From: Zygnema circumcarinatum
Lineage: Eukaryota > Streptophyta > Zygnematophyceae > Zygnematales > Zygnemataceae
Assembly: GCA_037447605.1 (NCBI GenBank)
Contig: CM074809.1
Span: 1,946,907 to 2,010,906 of the forward strand
Length of the DNA: 64,000 nucleotides
Reading direction: 5' to 3'
Numbering within the stretch: the stretch's first letter is position 1; each line of letters starts with the position of its first letter. The translations under genes and the position numbers were made by a program. Of the stretch, positions 11,741 to 23,900 are shown piece after piece. Below the pieces are notes generated by a model that did no database searches, was not told the DNA's origin, and worked only from the letters and a program-made list of their open reading frames with translations.

Positions 11741-12688
11741 TCGCCCCAATTTTGCCGAAACCACTTTTTTGTACGGTAACTTGTGTTAGCCGTACTGTTC
11801 GTACTGTTCGTAGTGTCCGTACTGCCCGTACTGTCTGTACTAGCCGTTACGGGCTTACGCAAAACGCACCTAATCTCCCCGCTCGTGCCGACGTAAGAGG
11901 CGCTCGCTCTTCTCCCCGTCTTCTTGACTTCGATACGATACGATACGATACGATACGGTCAATACTATACGAAACTCCCCGATGGTTGGATGACGACAGT
12001 ATGTACGACAGTATATGCGTCACGATATGTCACGATACGATACGATGCTAAATGATACAATACGGTACGGTACGATATGATACGATGCGATACGTACGGT
12101 TCAACATGAACTCTAACATAATACCGCCCGTCTATTCGTAACACGAACCTTATATATGCAAATTTAATATTTTCGCCTCATTTTGCCCGGAACCAGGGTG
12201 GAAAATATGAGGACCCCCTACTGTACCCGTACTACCCGTACTACCCGTACTAGCTGTACTAGCCGTCACGGGCTTACGCAAAACTCACCTATTCTCCCCG
12301 CACGTGCCGCCGTAAGAGGCGCTCGCTCTTCTCGCCTTCTTCTTGGTTTCGATACGATACGATACGCTCCGATACGGTACTATCCGTACTAGCCGTACGA
12401 GCTGTAGTAGCCGTTACGGGCTCGAAGCTTTTTGGTTTGCTGCCTCAGTAAACGCTAAGGCGTGCTTCATGTACTGTATGCGGTTTACCACGATACGATA
12501 CGGTACGATAAGATGCGATATGACAGTAAAATACACGATACGATACGATATGTACGGACATACATGAACTCTAACATACAGTAATTCCGCTCGCCTATTG
12601 GTAACACGGACCTTATATTTGCCAAATACAATATTTTCGCCCGATTTTTGCCAAATGTAGGTGGAAAATATGACGGGGTCCTACTGTA
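11741..12688. repeat. Two tandem copies of a ~460-base unit with CGATA arrays
   Basis: Unit 1 (about 11741-12225) and unit 2 (about 12226-12688) share, in the same order: CCGTACT-type 9-base repeats, a block around GTAAGAGGCGCTCGCTCTTCTC, an array of CGATA pentamers, the phrase ATGAACTCTAACATA, a block around TATTTTCGCC, and a terminal 29-base motif ending CTACTGTA. The end motifs are the reverse complements of those at 4887 and 4761. ORFs here are products of the simple repeats and are not genes. Confidence 0.75.
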
Positions 12689-13758
12689 TGCCGTCATCAT
12701 GCATCAACCGATAGTGTACTGTACAAATGTACGAGATGACGTCACCAACCGATACTGTACGATGGTTCAGAAATTAGGGTTTCGCTGCAGCGATTTGAAC
12801 AACCGGCGTCGTTTAGGGTTAGAGGTGGCGGAGGGAGGGTGAAGGCGCAGCCATGGCAAGAGGGGCAGAGGGCGACTGGGACGGTTGATTCTCCCTCGCG
12901 GCACAGCCTGTTGCGGCGAAGTCTCTCTCGTGGCGGCACATTCGGTAGAGAATGATAGAATGAAAGAAACGATGAAACCAAAAAAGAGACGGCCAAACGG
13001 ATGGGCGGCTTGGAGGGCAACCAGCTTCGGTTAAAGAGCTCGTATTCATGACACGAGTGCATTTCCAAACGAAAATAGAATAAGAAACCAAGGCTTGGTC
13101 TACTGAGCCTAGTCTTATCTTGGTAAGCATTTACTTAAAGTCATATGTAAAGAACCGTATTTCAGAAAAAAACATGGATAATTTGTGGGTCTTGGTGTAG
13201 AAGGGGACAGCGGCCAGGCTGTCCCAACTACAGTACATTAAAATAAATTCTCACGAGAAAAAAGCTTGAAATGGACAATAGAGCCAAAAAAGGGCTCCTT
13301 TGATTTGAGAAAATTGATCACAATCGCCATGCAAGCGCTTTCGACTGGGGTGGTCAGTTTCTAGAGGAGTGCAACAGTGATCTGAAACGTACGCATATGA
13401 TGCATTCATCATATGCGCATGATTCATGCGCTTAGCGTCGAGGCTATGCGTTTATGCATAATGCCATTGCCATTCTTTTTGGTATGAGTATCGCTTTGTT
13501 TTGAACAAGCGCTACAAACCACACCTCCCTGCAAGCAGAAAACGACTGTAAACAAGGCGCCACGTAGCAAGCGGCGAGGGATGCTCAGGCAGAACAGCCA
13601 AGGCGCTCTCCATGTGCGAGGCAGGATAGGAGGGAGGAGCAGAGAGGAGGGGGAAGGAGAGGAGAGAGAATGGGCGATATCAGAGTGGAACCAACGTTCG
13701 GAGGACTCCTCCATTAACTCGATTTCTCTGCTTTACATTTTGCAGGCATCAGAAGGAG
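12689..13758. other. Region upstream of the RUS gene
   Basis: No supported gene. At 13393-13431 two small hairpins overlap: GCATATGATG with its complement around CATT, and GCGCATGA with its complement around one T. A possible 5' untranslated exon lies near 13580-13745, ending in TTTTGCAG just ahead of the chosen start codon. Confidence 0.4.
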
Positions 13759-16700
13759 ATGGAACGACGACAGAATGGGTTCGAAATGCACGTTGCAGAA
13801 TTTGGAAGGCAATTGCGCCAGCTTCAGCTGCAAGCGGAGCACGTCTTATTAGTTGGTAAAGCTCGTTGTGAGAGTCGAGGGACGCGACCTGACGGGGGTA
13901 ACTTAATGAACATTCATTCTAGTACAATAAATTCGACTCCTTTACCCAATAACGTTGGAGAAAAGCCAGCACTAAAAGATGACAGGCTCTTTACATCTCC
14001 GTCAGAAAATCAGGTGCAGTCTGTCAGTTTTGGCAAGCTTCAAAGAATTGGGAATCGGAAGATGCAGATTGCCGCAAGCACTTGTGAACAGAGTCAAAGT
14101 GTGCCAGGGAAGCTTTCTTATTGCGCAGCCTCCGAGCATCTCTCACAAGTGAAAGAAAATTGCACAGGACCTCAAACCAGTATCTCTGAGAAACAACCGA
14201 GGCGACAGCAGCAAAAGCTAGAAATGCTTCCATTATGGGAGAGGGACGATGGCAGGTTGCGCCAGTATGCTTGGGATGGCAGAAAAATTTGCTTGGTGGA
14301 CTCCTTTGATCACTGCAATGATCATGAGAGCCCAGCTTGGAGCTTTCACGACCGCTTACAACGGTCTTTTCGTCAACTCAGTCGCATAGTCAAGTCAGCC
14401 ATAGCACCACGTGACGTAGACCCTTCATACTGGTCTTACGTGCGTTGGAAGTCCATCCAAAGGACGATTAGCTCACTCCTACAAGTGCATGCAACGCAGG
14501 TATTTGTCACCTTGGTTGACTACTTACCTACATTCTTCATATCTGATCCGTTCGTAGGATGCTGTGTCTACCGTGCTTGCTTGACTTGGATGCCGCGATT
14601 CGATTGTGTATGCTGATACTAACACGTACGGTTTATTCATAACATACCAATTGGTGCTTGCAGTCTTTATTACTTGCTGTTGGTGTGGGGGCCAAGCGAA
14701 CGCTACCAACAGCAGCAGGCTTAACATGGGTTCTGAAAGATGGCCTTGGCCGGCTGGGTCGTCTCTCCTATACGGCAGCTTACGGCCGAACATTTGACTG
14801 TCACTTGAAGGTGAGGTGAAGTGTAGTGATGCTTTTTCATGCCGTGAACAGTTTGGCCAGATTGTTTGAAGACAATCTTTTAGGGAATTTTGTCTTTCAT
14901 GCTAACCACCTGATTGAAGAATAGCAGCTAGTAATGGCCAGTACAAAGTGAGTACGGGAAAATTCTACGAGCACCCAGCTCAGGCTAACCTTGGTGCCTG
15001 TTTGCTCTCTGGCAATTAATCTGAGAGTGTGGGGTTATATGGATTGCAGCGCGTTCGGTTTGGGACATCCGTCTTGTTCACTGCAAGCTTAGGGCTGGAG
15101 ATGCTGACTCCCTTGGCACCAAGACATTTCCTCCCGTTGGCCACATTGGCCAATGTGGGCAAGTCTATCAGCCTTGCAGCGTACCTTGCCACCACTGTAC
15201 ACACTCTCAGCTTCAGCCCCTGAACTTGCATGTATGAACATGTGTGAACATTCTACCTCATGCAAGTTTCTTATGCTTTTTTCCTTCCTTCATGTCCTTG
15301 CAGCCAGCAGTTCACAAGACCTTCGCTCTAGTCGACAATTTAGCTGACATTTCTGCTAAAGGCCAGGTAGTATGTGTTCCCACTGGATTGTCAGGCTGCT
15401 CCTGGTAACTATCATAGCCTCGTTGTTCTCCAAGGTTCGAACAGTTTGCAGCATATCCGAGCTGCTTTCGTATTCTATCACCGACGCAGTCGGACAGTAG
15501 AATATTAATTTTGCTGGTTAGAGGGGGCCATTTGTGTGGAAGTGTGGGCGCCACAGGCACAAACGGTCGTGGCAGACAATCTTGGGTTGGCGTTAGCCAT
15601 GATTCTAGGGGCTGCCTGTCGGAATAATGAGCGGTCAGCAGTTTTCACCAAACCTGTAGTATATTACCAACCTGTATGACCTTCTTTTCGTTGGCCATCA
15701 ATGGGTTTCTTTAGTATGAATGACTATTGATGGGGTCGTTCCCTTTATAGACAGCATGTCTCTGCCAACTGACGTTTCTTTCCTCTTGAATGGTGGCGGT
15801 TGGCAGCGTGAGAGCAGCTCTCCCTTTGGCCGTATTCCCAGCGCTGGCAGTACTGGACGTGTTCGCCATACAGCAGGAGCTCCGAGCTGTGCCTTTGCGG
15901 AGCTTAAATAAGGCAAGAAATGCCCCTCCCTTAACTAATCATTACGTTCTTTGCGAGATGAGCACCGTGTTGAGTGGTGTTCCACAGATGGCTGCCACAA
16001 TCAGTAGTGGTTCTCAATCATTCGAACGTTCAGAGGCTAAACTTATGCACGGGCATCGTGTGTTTTCTGTTTTAAGGCTGTAGAACTCACTCGTGTACTT
16101 TACCCTGTCTAGTGTCCTTTTGAAGAGTTTCTCGAGTTTTGCGCGCTTCTGCATGTTTGGATTGTTCATTAAGTGAGGAAAATGAGGATAGGGAGAAGTT
16201 ACATATTACGCAAGGTTGCTTGTCTCATGGGTACGTTTTTAGGAATTTTGTTTGATTCTGCTTTAGGACTTTTTAGGATTTTTAGGACTAAAGGCCTGAA
16301 GGCTTTTTCAACACAGAGTCCTGGTTTTGCTGCCATGCTTGATGCAACGTGCTGATGCACATATCAGCTGTGCATGTGCAGGAGAGGCTTGAGATGGTTG
16401 CACAGGCATGGCTGAAGGATCACCAGATACCTTCCGCTGAGCAGATCAGTCAGAAGGAAAATCTGTTTTTCCCGGACATACCAGGTGCACTTTGACGACC
16501 ACCTGCAGAATATCTGCATGCATGAGCGGTAGTGGGTGCGGTAGAGTGCTGCCTCTCAAGGTTAAGCATGTACACATGGCTGGGTTTAGTAAAGCTGGGC
16601 CATCGTCAAGGGGGCAGAAGGGAAGGAGACTATACCCGAACTCCTGCAAATGGACACTTTCTGTTTTTCATTGGGAAGGCATCTGGGATCCACTCTTATG

Positions 16701-18154
16701 GTTTCACTCACTCCGTAGTACGATGATCTTTATTTGCAACGAGTAGGAAAATGCATGTGTCACGAGATTTGTGATCTGAGAATTTGGTTCAAACTTTCTC
16801 CTCTACTATTGTTTAACAAGGTTGAATGGTATACAAAACGTTGGTCTTTTTCCCAAAAGCCTTCCATGACTTCCCTCATTGTAAAAGTGAATGTGGGTGT
16901 CCCATGGGGATGGCAGGGAGGAGGGGCCCTCCTTTGCATCTTGGGCCAATCGCGTTGCAGGCCGCACAGCCGCACGAGCTCAGGGCTCGTGTGGAGGATT
17001 ATTGCGGCGTTCCCTATGTTCTTTCACTTTGCCGCAGGAAGAGACCCTTTTGGCTGCACAAAATCCTTCCTCCCACGGTATGCTTTGTGCTCCGTCTGTC
17101 TACCACGAGGGTTTGTTCGTTTGTGGGGTTTTTTTTTTTGTTGTTGTTTCAGCTCTCTCATCAGAATGCTGCGGGGGTAACTTGTGGAAGATGCATTTCT
17201 TTCTAAGGTCATCTTGGTGACTCTTGTGCTCCCTGTTAGCCGTATGTGCTTTCCAATGTTGCCCATGTTCAGTGCCCCTTAACTTTGTTTACCTACTGTT
17301 CAGCTGCATTTGTATGGTTCACTGCCGCATGGGAAGTTTCCTGGTCCCAAAGTTTGGGAGGTGTTTCTTGATAGCATTTTCCTCCCAGAGCATGCAGCAA
17401 ATGAGAGGAGGTAAGGCTTTCCCTTTGCTTATTAGACGAATTCGGAGGCAATGCTTGGTAATAGTAGCCTGTCTATGGATGACTAACAGGAAAATACTGG
17501 TTGTGTTGTAAATCATTTTGGCCACAGTCGCAGCTTGTCCTCTCCCTGCGCGAGGATGCCAAAGCGAACGACGTAATGCAGGGCGTGTTGCAGGTGGGCG
17601 TCTGAATAGTCCTTCTAGAATGCCCCCCTGAAGTGAGATGCGTTTTCATGAAGTGGCTGCTTTGTTTTATTGAAATCCTCTTCCTTCGTGGCTACACTCT
17701 GAGAACTCTCCTTAGTGAAACTACTTTGATGGCTGCTTTGTGGGTTTCGACTGTTGGCTGTTGAGTGAAGGAGCGTGAGAGGACCTCCTTGTCGAATGGC
17801 ATTTTCCAAGGATAGTGCTCATAATCTGCTTTGCGATGGAATGTGTAGGCGAGTCATTTCCGAGTGTTAACTGAGCGAGCAGGGAATGATCCGACCCACA
17901 TGACTACACAGCTACACGTTGAAGCCAGGCCATGGCTGAGATCTAAGAGGATGGAAGGCTTCGATGTCAGTGAAGCCGAAGTGTGGGAGGTGATGCTGAG
18001 AGAGAGCAGAAGATTGGCAGAGAGGGATCTGCCGCTGTTCATGGAGGAGTTGAGAACTTCGGGATGGCACGCGCAGCGAATATTGTTGACACCCCGAGAG
18101 CAGCAGTCCTTTTCAACCGAGCCCCCCGAAGACAGGCTGCTACTAAAGGCTTGA
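13759..18154 (+). CDS. ROOT UVB SENSITIVE (RUS/DUF647) family protein
   Basis: Exons read with closing phase: 13759-14499, 14664-14810, 15050-15196, 15304-15366, 15557-15633, 15807-15912 and 16382-16484. There are unresolved exons between 16,540 and 17,420, then about 17,533-17,591 and a last exon ending at the stop at 18154. The N-terminal ~150 residues are low-similarity. DUF647 begins near YWSYVRWKSIQ and continues SLLLAVGVGAKRTLPTAAG, LKDGLGRLGRL, GRTFDCHLK, RVRFGTSVLF, LEMLTPLAP, VDNLADISAKGQ, ADNLGLALAM and QELRAVPLRSLN. The C-terminus (WEVMLRESRRLAERDLP…GWHAQRILLTPRE) is typical. RUS proteins of plants act in UV-B sensing, early seedling development, auxin transport and vitamin-B6-linked signalling; the biochemical activity is unknown. 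RUS4/RUS6-like features are seen but I do not assign a subgroup. The intron after 15912 uses a GC donor. Confidence 0.9.
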
Positions 18155-19121
18155 GAGTCAAATTTCGGTCAACAATATTCTTTGTTTTCATAGCCAATTC
18201 GCATACAGCAGAATTGGTTGTCATTTTTTCTATTGTTCTTTTTTTAGAATAATGAAGAGGGGACGACTTTCGGTTCTTATGAACTTTGTGTGATGATCCA
18301 GACTGCTGTTTAATACTTACGCCATGTGTGCATGGGGAACCGCAGTGCATATTGGAAATTGGGCATTATTACAAGGGGCACAACATTTCAGTATTTTCGG
18401 TTTCCTTGTTTTCATTAATTTTGGAACCAAAAACGGATTGGACAGACACGAAATCCTAACCCTCAAACCAGCGACGATTGTCCTCGTCAAGGTGTGGCAC
18501 AATCATTTTTCTAAAATAGAAAATCAAGCTTTGCACCAATTTACATCGACCGATTGAATGTAGAGTTTGGTACATAAAAAAGTTCAGGCTGCGATGCGGC
18601 CGCCCGACTGTCTTGAAGATTCGAAGTCAATAAAGAATCCCAAGACAGGTGTTCGCACCCAATGCCCTGAAGGAATTTATTTGACGGCTACAGAAGTGGA
18701 GCTCAAGAGCGGTCTTCAGTGGGCAAGAGAGGCGGGAAACGTGAAACCCTAAAATCTGCAATTGGACATTTCTTCATCCGCCAACTAAGAATTTGAGGGC
18801 TTTACTATACTGCCTGTCCTCTCAAACCGGAATCATTACAAAAGCGGCCTCAGCGCGCATCATTTCTCCAAGCTGCAGAATTATTCAAACGGCCGTTTCT
18901 CTGTATCTATATATTACACAAAGGTGACGCTGAAATGATCATCCACGTGTTCTCTTTTCGCCAAAGAAGCACGTACGGACGCTTATTGCTCCTTCTACTG
19001 GACGGTCCCTGCTTAGCGCCTCATCCCTCGACCACCAAAAATATTACAGAGGAGGACCGCATCCGAGTCCTCCAGGTCCTCCAGGTCCCCCAGGACCCCC
19101 AGGCCCCCCGGCCCGCCCGCG
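18155..19121. other. Intergenic region downstream of RUS
   Basis: AT-rich, with short unsupported ORFs on both strands and no family match that I recognise. It should hold the RUS 3' end. Confidence 0.4.
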
Positions 19122-19349
19122 CTAGTCCTTCTTCTGCATCTTCATCTCCATGAGGCGCGGCGGCACGCTCATGGCGCCGTCCACGGAGACCGTGATTCCC
19201 GCCCCGCAGTCCTCCTGCGCCCACAGCTTGTCGTCGAACACGTTGTCCCCGCCGCCTCCCTCGCTGAACATTAGCGACGCCCCGACCAAGATGAGCACAT
19301 TGCACGCCATTAGCGCACAGCACAGCCCCTCGCCGAAGCTCACCGTCAT
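19122..19349 (-). CDS. Possible small single-pass membrane protein (75 aa)
   Basis: A complete 75-codon ORF with an ATG start. Residues about 8-28 (GLCCALMACNVLILVGASLMF) form one hydrophobic segment, followed by a glycine-rich, acidic tail ending KMQKKD. The ORF is GC-rich between AT-rich flanks. Just upstream on this strand is a 230-base GA-rich tract, the kind of sequence often seen in plant 5' leaders. I do not recognise a family. The opposite strand also has a Ser/Pro/Leu-rich ORF caused by the CT tract. It could be a real short gene or a last exon of something larger. Confidence 0.35.
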   Translation of the reverse strand: MTVSFGEGLCCALMACNVLILVGASLMFSEGGGGDNVFDDKLWAQEDCGAGITVSVDGAMSVPPRLMEMKMQKKD

Positions 19350-19359
19350 GCTGCCGGCC

Positions 19360-19469
19360 TCCCTCCCCTCTCTTTCCCTTCCCCCCTCTCTTTCCCTCCC
19401 CCCCTCTCTTTCCCTCCCCCCCTCTCTCTCTCTCTCTCCCCCCCCCTCTCGCCCTCTATCGCTCTCGCC

Positions 19470-19502
<33 letters not shown>

Positions 19503-19595
19503 GCACTCTCCCTCTCTCTCTCTCTCTCTCTCGCCCTCTCCCTCGCTCTCTCGCCCTCTCCCTCTCCCTCTCCTCTCTCTCGCCCTGAAGCAAGG
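19360..19595. repeat. Polypyrimidine (CT/CCT) microsatellite tract
   Basis: About 235 bases almost purely C and T on the plus strand, mixing CCCCCTCTCTTTCCCT units and long (CT)n runs. ORFs translating it (Ser-Leu-Pro or Arg-Glu repeats) are artefacts. It lies upstream of the small minus-strand ORF. Confidence 0.9.
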
Positions 19596-20995
19596 TCCCT
19601 GCGAAACTTTGCCTCGTCCACGAGACGTTCTTTTTTAGGGCAGGCGGAGGCCGCCCGGCGGGGCCGCGCTTCCGTCAAGGTCGGCGGTTGGCCCGCGACA
19701 GAAATCGTGCTGGCCGGGCGGGCGGGCGGTTGACAGCTACGACCAAAGGGCTTTTAACGGTTTCGCTGACGTAGCAACTGTCGTGCCTGCCAAATGTCGG
19801 TGGGCCCTGGACTCAGGAAAACGACAAATGTACAGGCTGTACTTTACAGCGGTTAGAACGGGATAGAGCTGCCCGAAAAATTCTAAAATTCTAAACAAGT
19901 GCGTTTGGCGTCGGGTGGAGAAAAGGTCTCGAAAGCTGGACAACGGAAAATTGGAATCTGCCCGTCAAACATTTTCGTGACGAAAAACATTTTCAGGCAA
20001 CAAGAGTTGCTCGTTTCGTACAGTACGAAATGTTGACCAACCAATTGGAACAGGATTTTTCTACCAAGTTTTTTATTTGTTTCTCTTCTCTTTTAAGGAA
20101 TTCGTTCCGTAAAAGAAATCGATGCCCGGGAATCCGGGCAGCTGTGCCACGTATCCGGCGGACGGCAAATCTTGAATTCCTGCGCGAAAAAAACAAAAGG
20201 TTCGTCGTTCGTCAAAAAGTCTTCGATTGGTCGCGAGAGCAAACGTACGAAAACCGTACGGAGTCGACCGTCCAGCTCTGCCGCCCTGGCCGCTCCCTCT
20301 CTCCAAGGGCCGCGGCCCACTGGACGCGGGTCCCGCGGGGACCACCGTACCGTATAAGAGGGACCCCAGTGACCACGGCCGGCCATGCGCCGCCTTTTTA
20401 TGAGCCTGCGGGGTAAGCAGACAGGGGACCTCGGACTGGGGTCGGAGTTCGAGCGTGCCAGGTCGAAATGTAAGCCTCGGGAGTTGACATTATGGTTCGC
20501 CGAAGCGCAGTCGCCGTCAGATGTGCTCGACCTCTTGCGATCACAGGTTTGATATTGAAAGCAGGTTCAGGAGAAATCTGACTTTCCCGTGGACACAGTC
20601 GGAGTACGAGAGAACTTGGTGGGATCAACCTAAACGAATCAGGTCTTATCCCCCCCTGGTGGAGATCCCCCGCAGCCATGCATGCTTTCATTCTAAGACA
20701 CAAGTCTCCTGAGCTTTCTAGTCGCCAGCAACAGCAACGAAACCGCAGCACGTGGCTGACAGCATGTTGCATTACTCATTCAGTACCATCCACGCAGAAC
20801 ATGTCTCCATAAGACAAGCATACTGGCTTCACCTTCCTATCGATCTCGTTTTCCTCATTGTTAAAGGAGCAGTTGACTACGACATAAGTGAAATGTTGAC
20901 CTACGATACAAAAAAGCTAAACGGTTCTATAGTCCGATCGCGCACTTCCTTTAGCTTCCTAACCCCGTGCACCCCCCAAACAGTCCGCAGGCGCC
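19596..20995. other. Intergenic region, convergent to Toc34
   Basis: No supported gene. A GC-rich patch (about 20,110-20,450) carries several ORFs on both strands that resemble nothing I recognise. The part next to 20,995 should hold the Toc34 3' untranslated region. Confidence 0.4.
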
Positions 20996-23900
20996 TCACT
21001 TCAGCCTTTGCTTACTGCGCCTCTTCAGCTCCTCCTGCCTCCTTAAAGAAACAGTCTGGTAGCCATTGCTCACGTATCTCGCGGCACTTTCCTCCCACTC
21101 TGCTCGTGAGTCCCATTCCATCCTCGTGTCGTCCCTGATGGCCTTCTGGAGGGGTCGAACAATCAAGAAGTACTGCAGCCACTCACCACAAACAGGGTTA
21201 GAGATATCTCTTTCTGTCACCTTGATTCAACAATCGACGGGAAAACTTGAAAGAACGAAGTGCTTCCAACAGAGCTGCAGCCGTTGCTCGATTTCTGTGT
21301 GAGTTAATTTAGATATTTAGTTTAATGTTGTTTATTATTTATTTTCTTGCAGGAATGCGTTGGTGACGTGACAGCTACCATGGAAGCTTCTGGACTGATT
21401 CCAGTTGGTAAGTTCACTCTATTCCTGTCTTGGGGGTACACTTTCAATCACTCACAAATCCGAGCAATCCCTTAAATTTATCCTCATATCCTCCGACACT
21501 CCCTCCCCCTTCTCTCCGTCCCGCACCGCTCCCTTCCCTCTCCCTCTCCCTCTCCCTCTCCCTTTTCTAGGATCCTCACCCCACCTTTCCCTCATGCCCC
21601 CTTATTTTATCCACAGCTGCAGCATGGAAGTCCACGGGCACATTCTTTTCTCGACCCGACCCTCCTGAATAACCTCAACACCTAAACCTTAACCTAACAA
21701 CCTAAATAAATCTAAACAAGGGGTCATCTCTCTGGGGACATTAGGCACGCTATGTTTGATTCAGGACGAATAGCAGTCTGTCCATTCGCCAGCAACTCCC
21801 CTTACTCGCTCTTCCTAAACAATAGCGAGTGGAAGTGAAGAAATCTAATCCACGTGTCACAAAGAACGTGTTGGAACACAAACAACATCGAGACCACTAA
21901 GGAGGATGAGTCTCAAGCTTTTGCCTCAACCATGACTTGATGGATATCACCCCTAAACGTGGCTTACAAGCTGTGAAAAGTTTGCAAATACCTGGAACAC
22001 GACCAGCAGCGGAATGAACCATTTTCCGCGATTATTGGCATCCGGACCATCGATCAACCGCTGGTTGACGACCAACGGAGCGCCAGCTCGAGTAGAAATG
22101 TTCACAACTTCTTCAACCAGCTTTACCAGCCACACATCTCCGTTCGGAACCACCTGCATCCAGTGCATTTTGACAATGAAGACGCTCATATGCGTATCGA
22201 TGGCTCTGTCTGTGTATTCACTAACTGTAAATGTGGATGAAGTTGGGTCCGGCAAATGACATGATAAAAAATACTTGAAACCAAAAAAATGGGACTTCTT
22301 GCCAATTCCTTCCATGGCAGCGTCCCAAGAAAGTGTATCCTTGACAGTGGTCGAGATGGGGGACAAAATCGAAGTACAGCTCGTCTAAGAGCTGCAGCTT
22401 ACTCTCAACATTTTGTGCAAAAGCAATGGGACAAAATTATTCTAATCAACGAAGATCGTCACCGGTGACTGCTCAAAGATGCACAAGCTTACCTTTTCAT
22501 CGTTCTCGTTCCTGGCACATCTACTGCTGTTCTCCACCAGCAGAGTAGCAGGCTGTACGCCCTTCCACTCCACCAATCAGTCAGTTAGGCAAAAATCTCA
22601 TCTAGTAAGGCTTACGGACTTTTATGAATCTGAGATAAATCATCTCAGCCACTATTAGGCCACAAGAAATAATAGGTCATTAGAAGAGGTATTTAAGACC
22701 TGTACATCGCCGCCTCGTAGTCCAGCCTGTTGCTGCATCGCCTTACGGAGGGCGGTTCCTCGATATGATACGAAGTCGGCAAAGGAAGTGCCGTCACAAG
22801 GTGTCAGCTGTGCATGTGTCAACACAAGGGCTGCAATGTTCCATATCTGCCCATCCAATGCAATGGCGAGTACAATCCAAGAACATTATTATCATGTCTA
22901 ATTTTTGCATCTCCCAGTTTCCAAAGACCATATCAAGTGATCGTCAAGCAAGCATTGGCTCTCCCGCGTTATAGAACTACAGCCAGTTGATAATGACAGC
23001 GATGGCTGTTCTGTCCAAGGATCGTCTGTCTTCGTACAGAGAACTCTTACGTTTAGAGTCCATTAAATGTATGTGTTTGAAATTAGCTACTTTATTGTTG
23101 GGTAGATGCAATCAAGTCAGTATAACAACTTAGAACTTCTGGCGGATATTTAGTTGAACCTCAGAAAACCCGTCAGTAGAAGATAACACACCTGTGAACC
23201 GAATGTGCGAGAAATTTCCTTCATAACCTGTCGATCTAGATTATCCACGCGGTACGCATCTAACCGTTCCACATATAACATCACATTGATCGTCTTGTTT
23301 TTGCAAAATCTGTGAGCCACGGAGCAACTTCACTTTTCTTTAGCATACAGCTGTATTCATGAGAAAGCAATTTGGCAAATTAACAGCAAATGGGAAGTAT
23401 GTAAGCCTTCTGATGCACGAGCTGAATAGAAGCGGTAAAAGTACTTACTCTCGAATGCGTGCTAAGTTCTGTTCATGCACGGCACCAGTTTCCACCAGGC
23501 CCGGCGTGTCAATGACGTTGATAACAAAGCCAGAGTGTCTGCGCGATACTAGAACTGGATGGGAAGTATCTGGCTGGCCTCCCACCATAAAGTTTAGAAC
23601 ACAGGTCAGAGTTGGCCATCATTAGAGCTAAAACAGTAGAGTCCTCAAACACAATGGAGGAGGGAACCAAAGGGAGTGGTGACCTGAAGAGCACTTAAAA
23701 TGCTTCAAAAAGAAGCTCATGGAACTCGTGAAAGCTCATGCCCGGTTGAACTCAACCCCATCAAAATACTGTCATGCTTTTGAGAGGGCCAACTTAACCA
23801 TTTTCCACATGTACAAGTCGAGCCACACACTCGAAAAAGAAAGGCTGCAGCGCCTGAAGGTTAAAGCACTAATCCTCAACTTGATCGGATGATAGAATAG

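Noticed and set aside
14760-14790. Apparent frameshift in the RUS gene after GLGRLGRL
   Set aside because: Rereading the bases from the acceptor at 14664 gives an open frame to LSYTAAYGRTFDCHLK, so no frameshift is present.
19150-19678. Ser/Pro/Leu-rich (plus) and Arg/Glu-rich (minus) ORFs
   Set aside because: Direct translation of the CT microsatellite.
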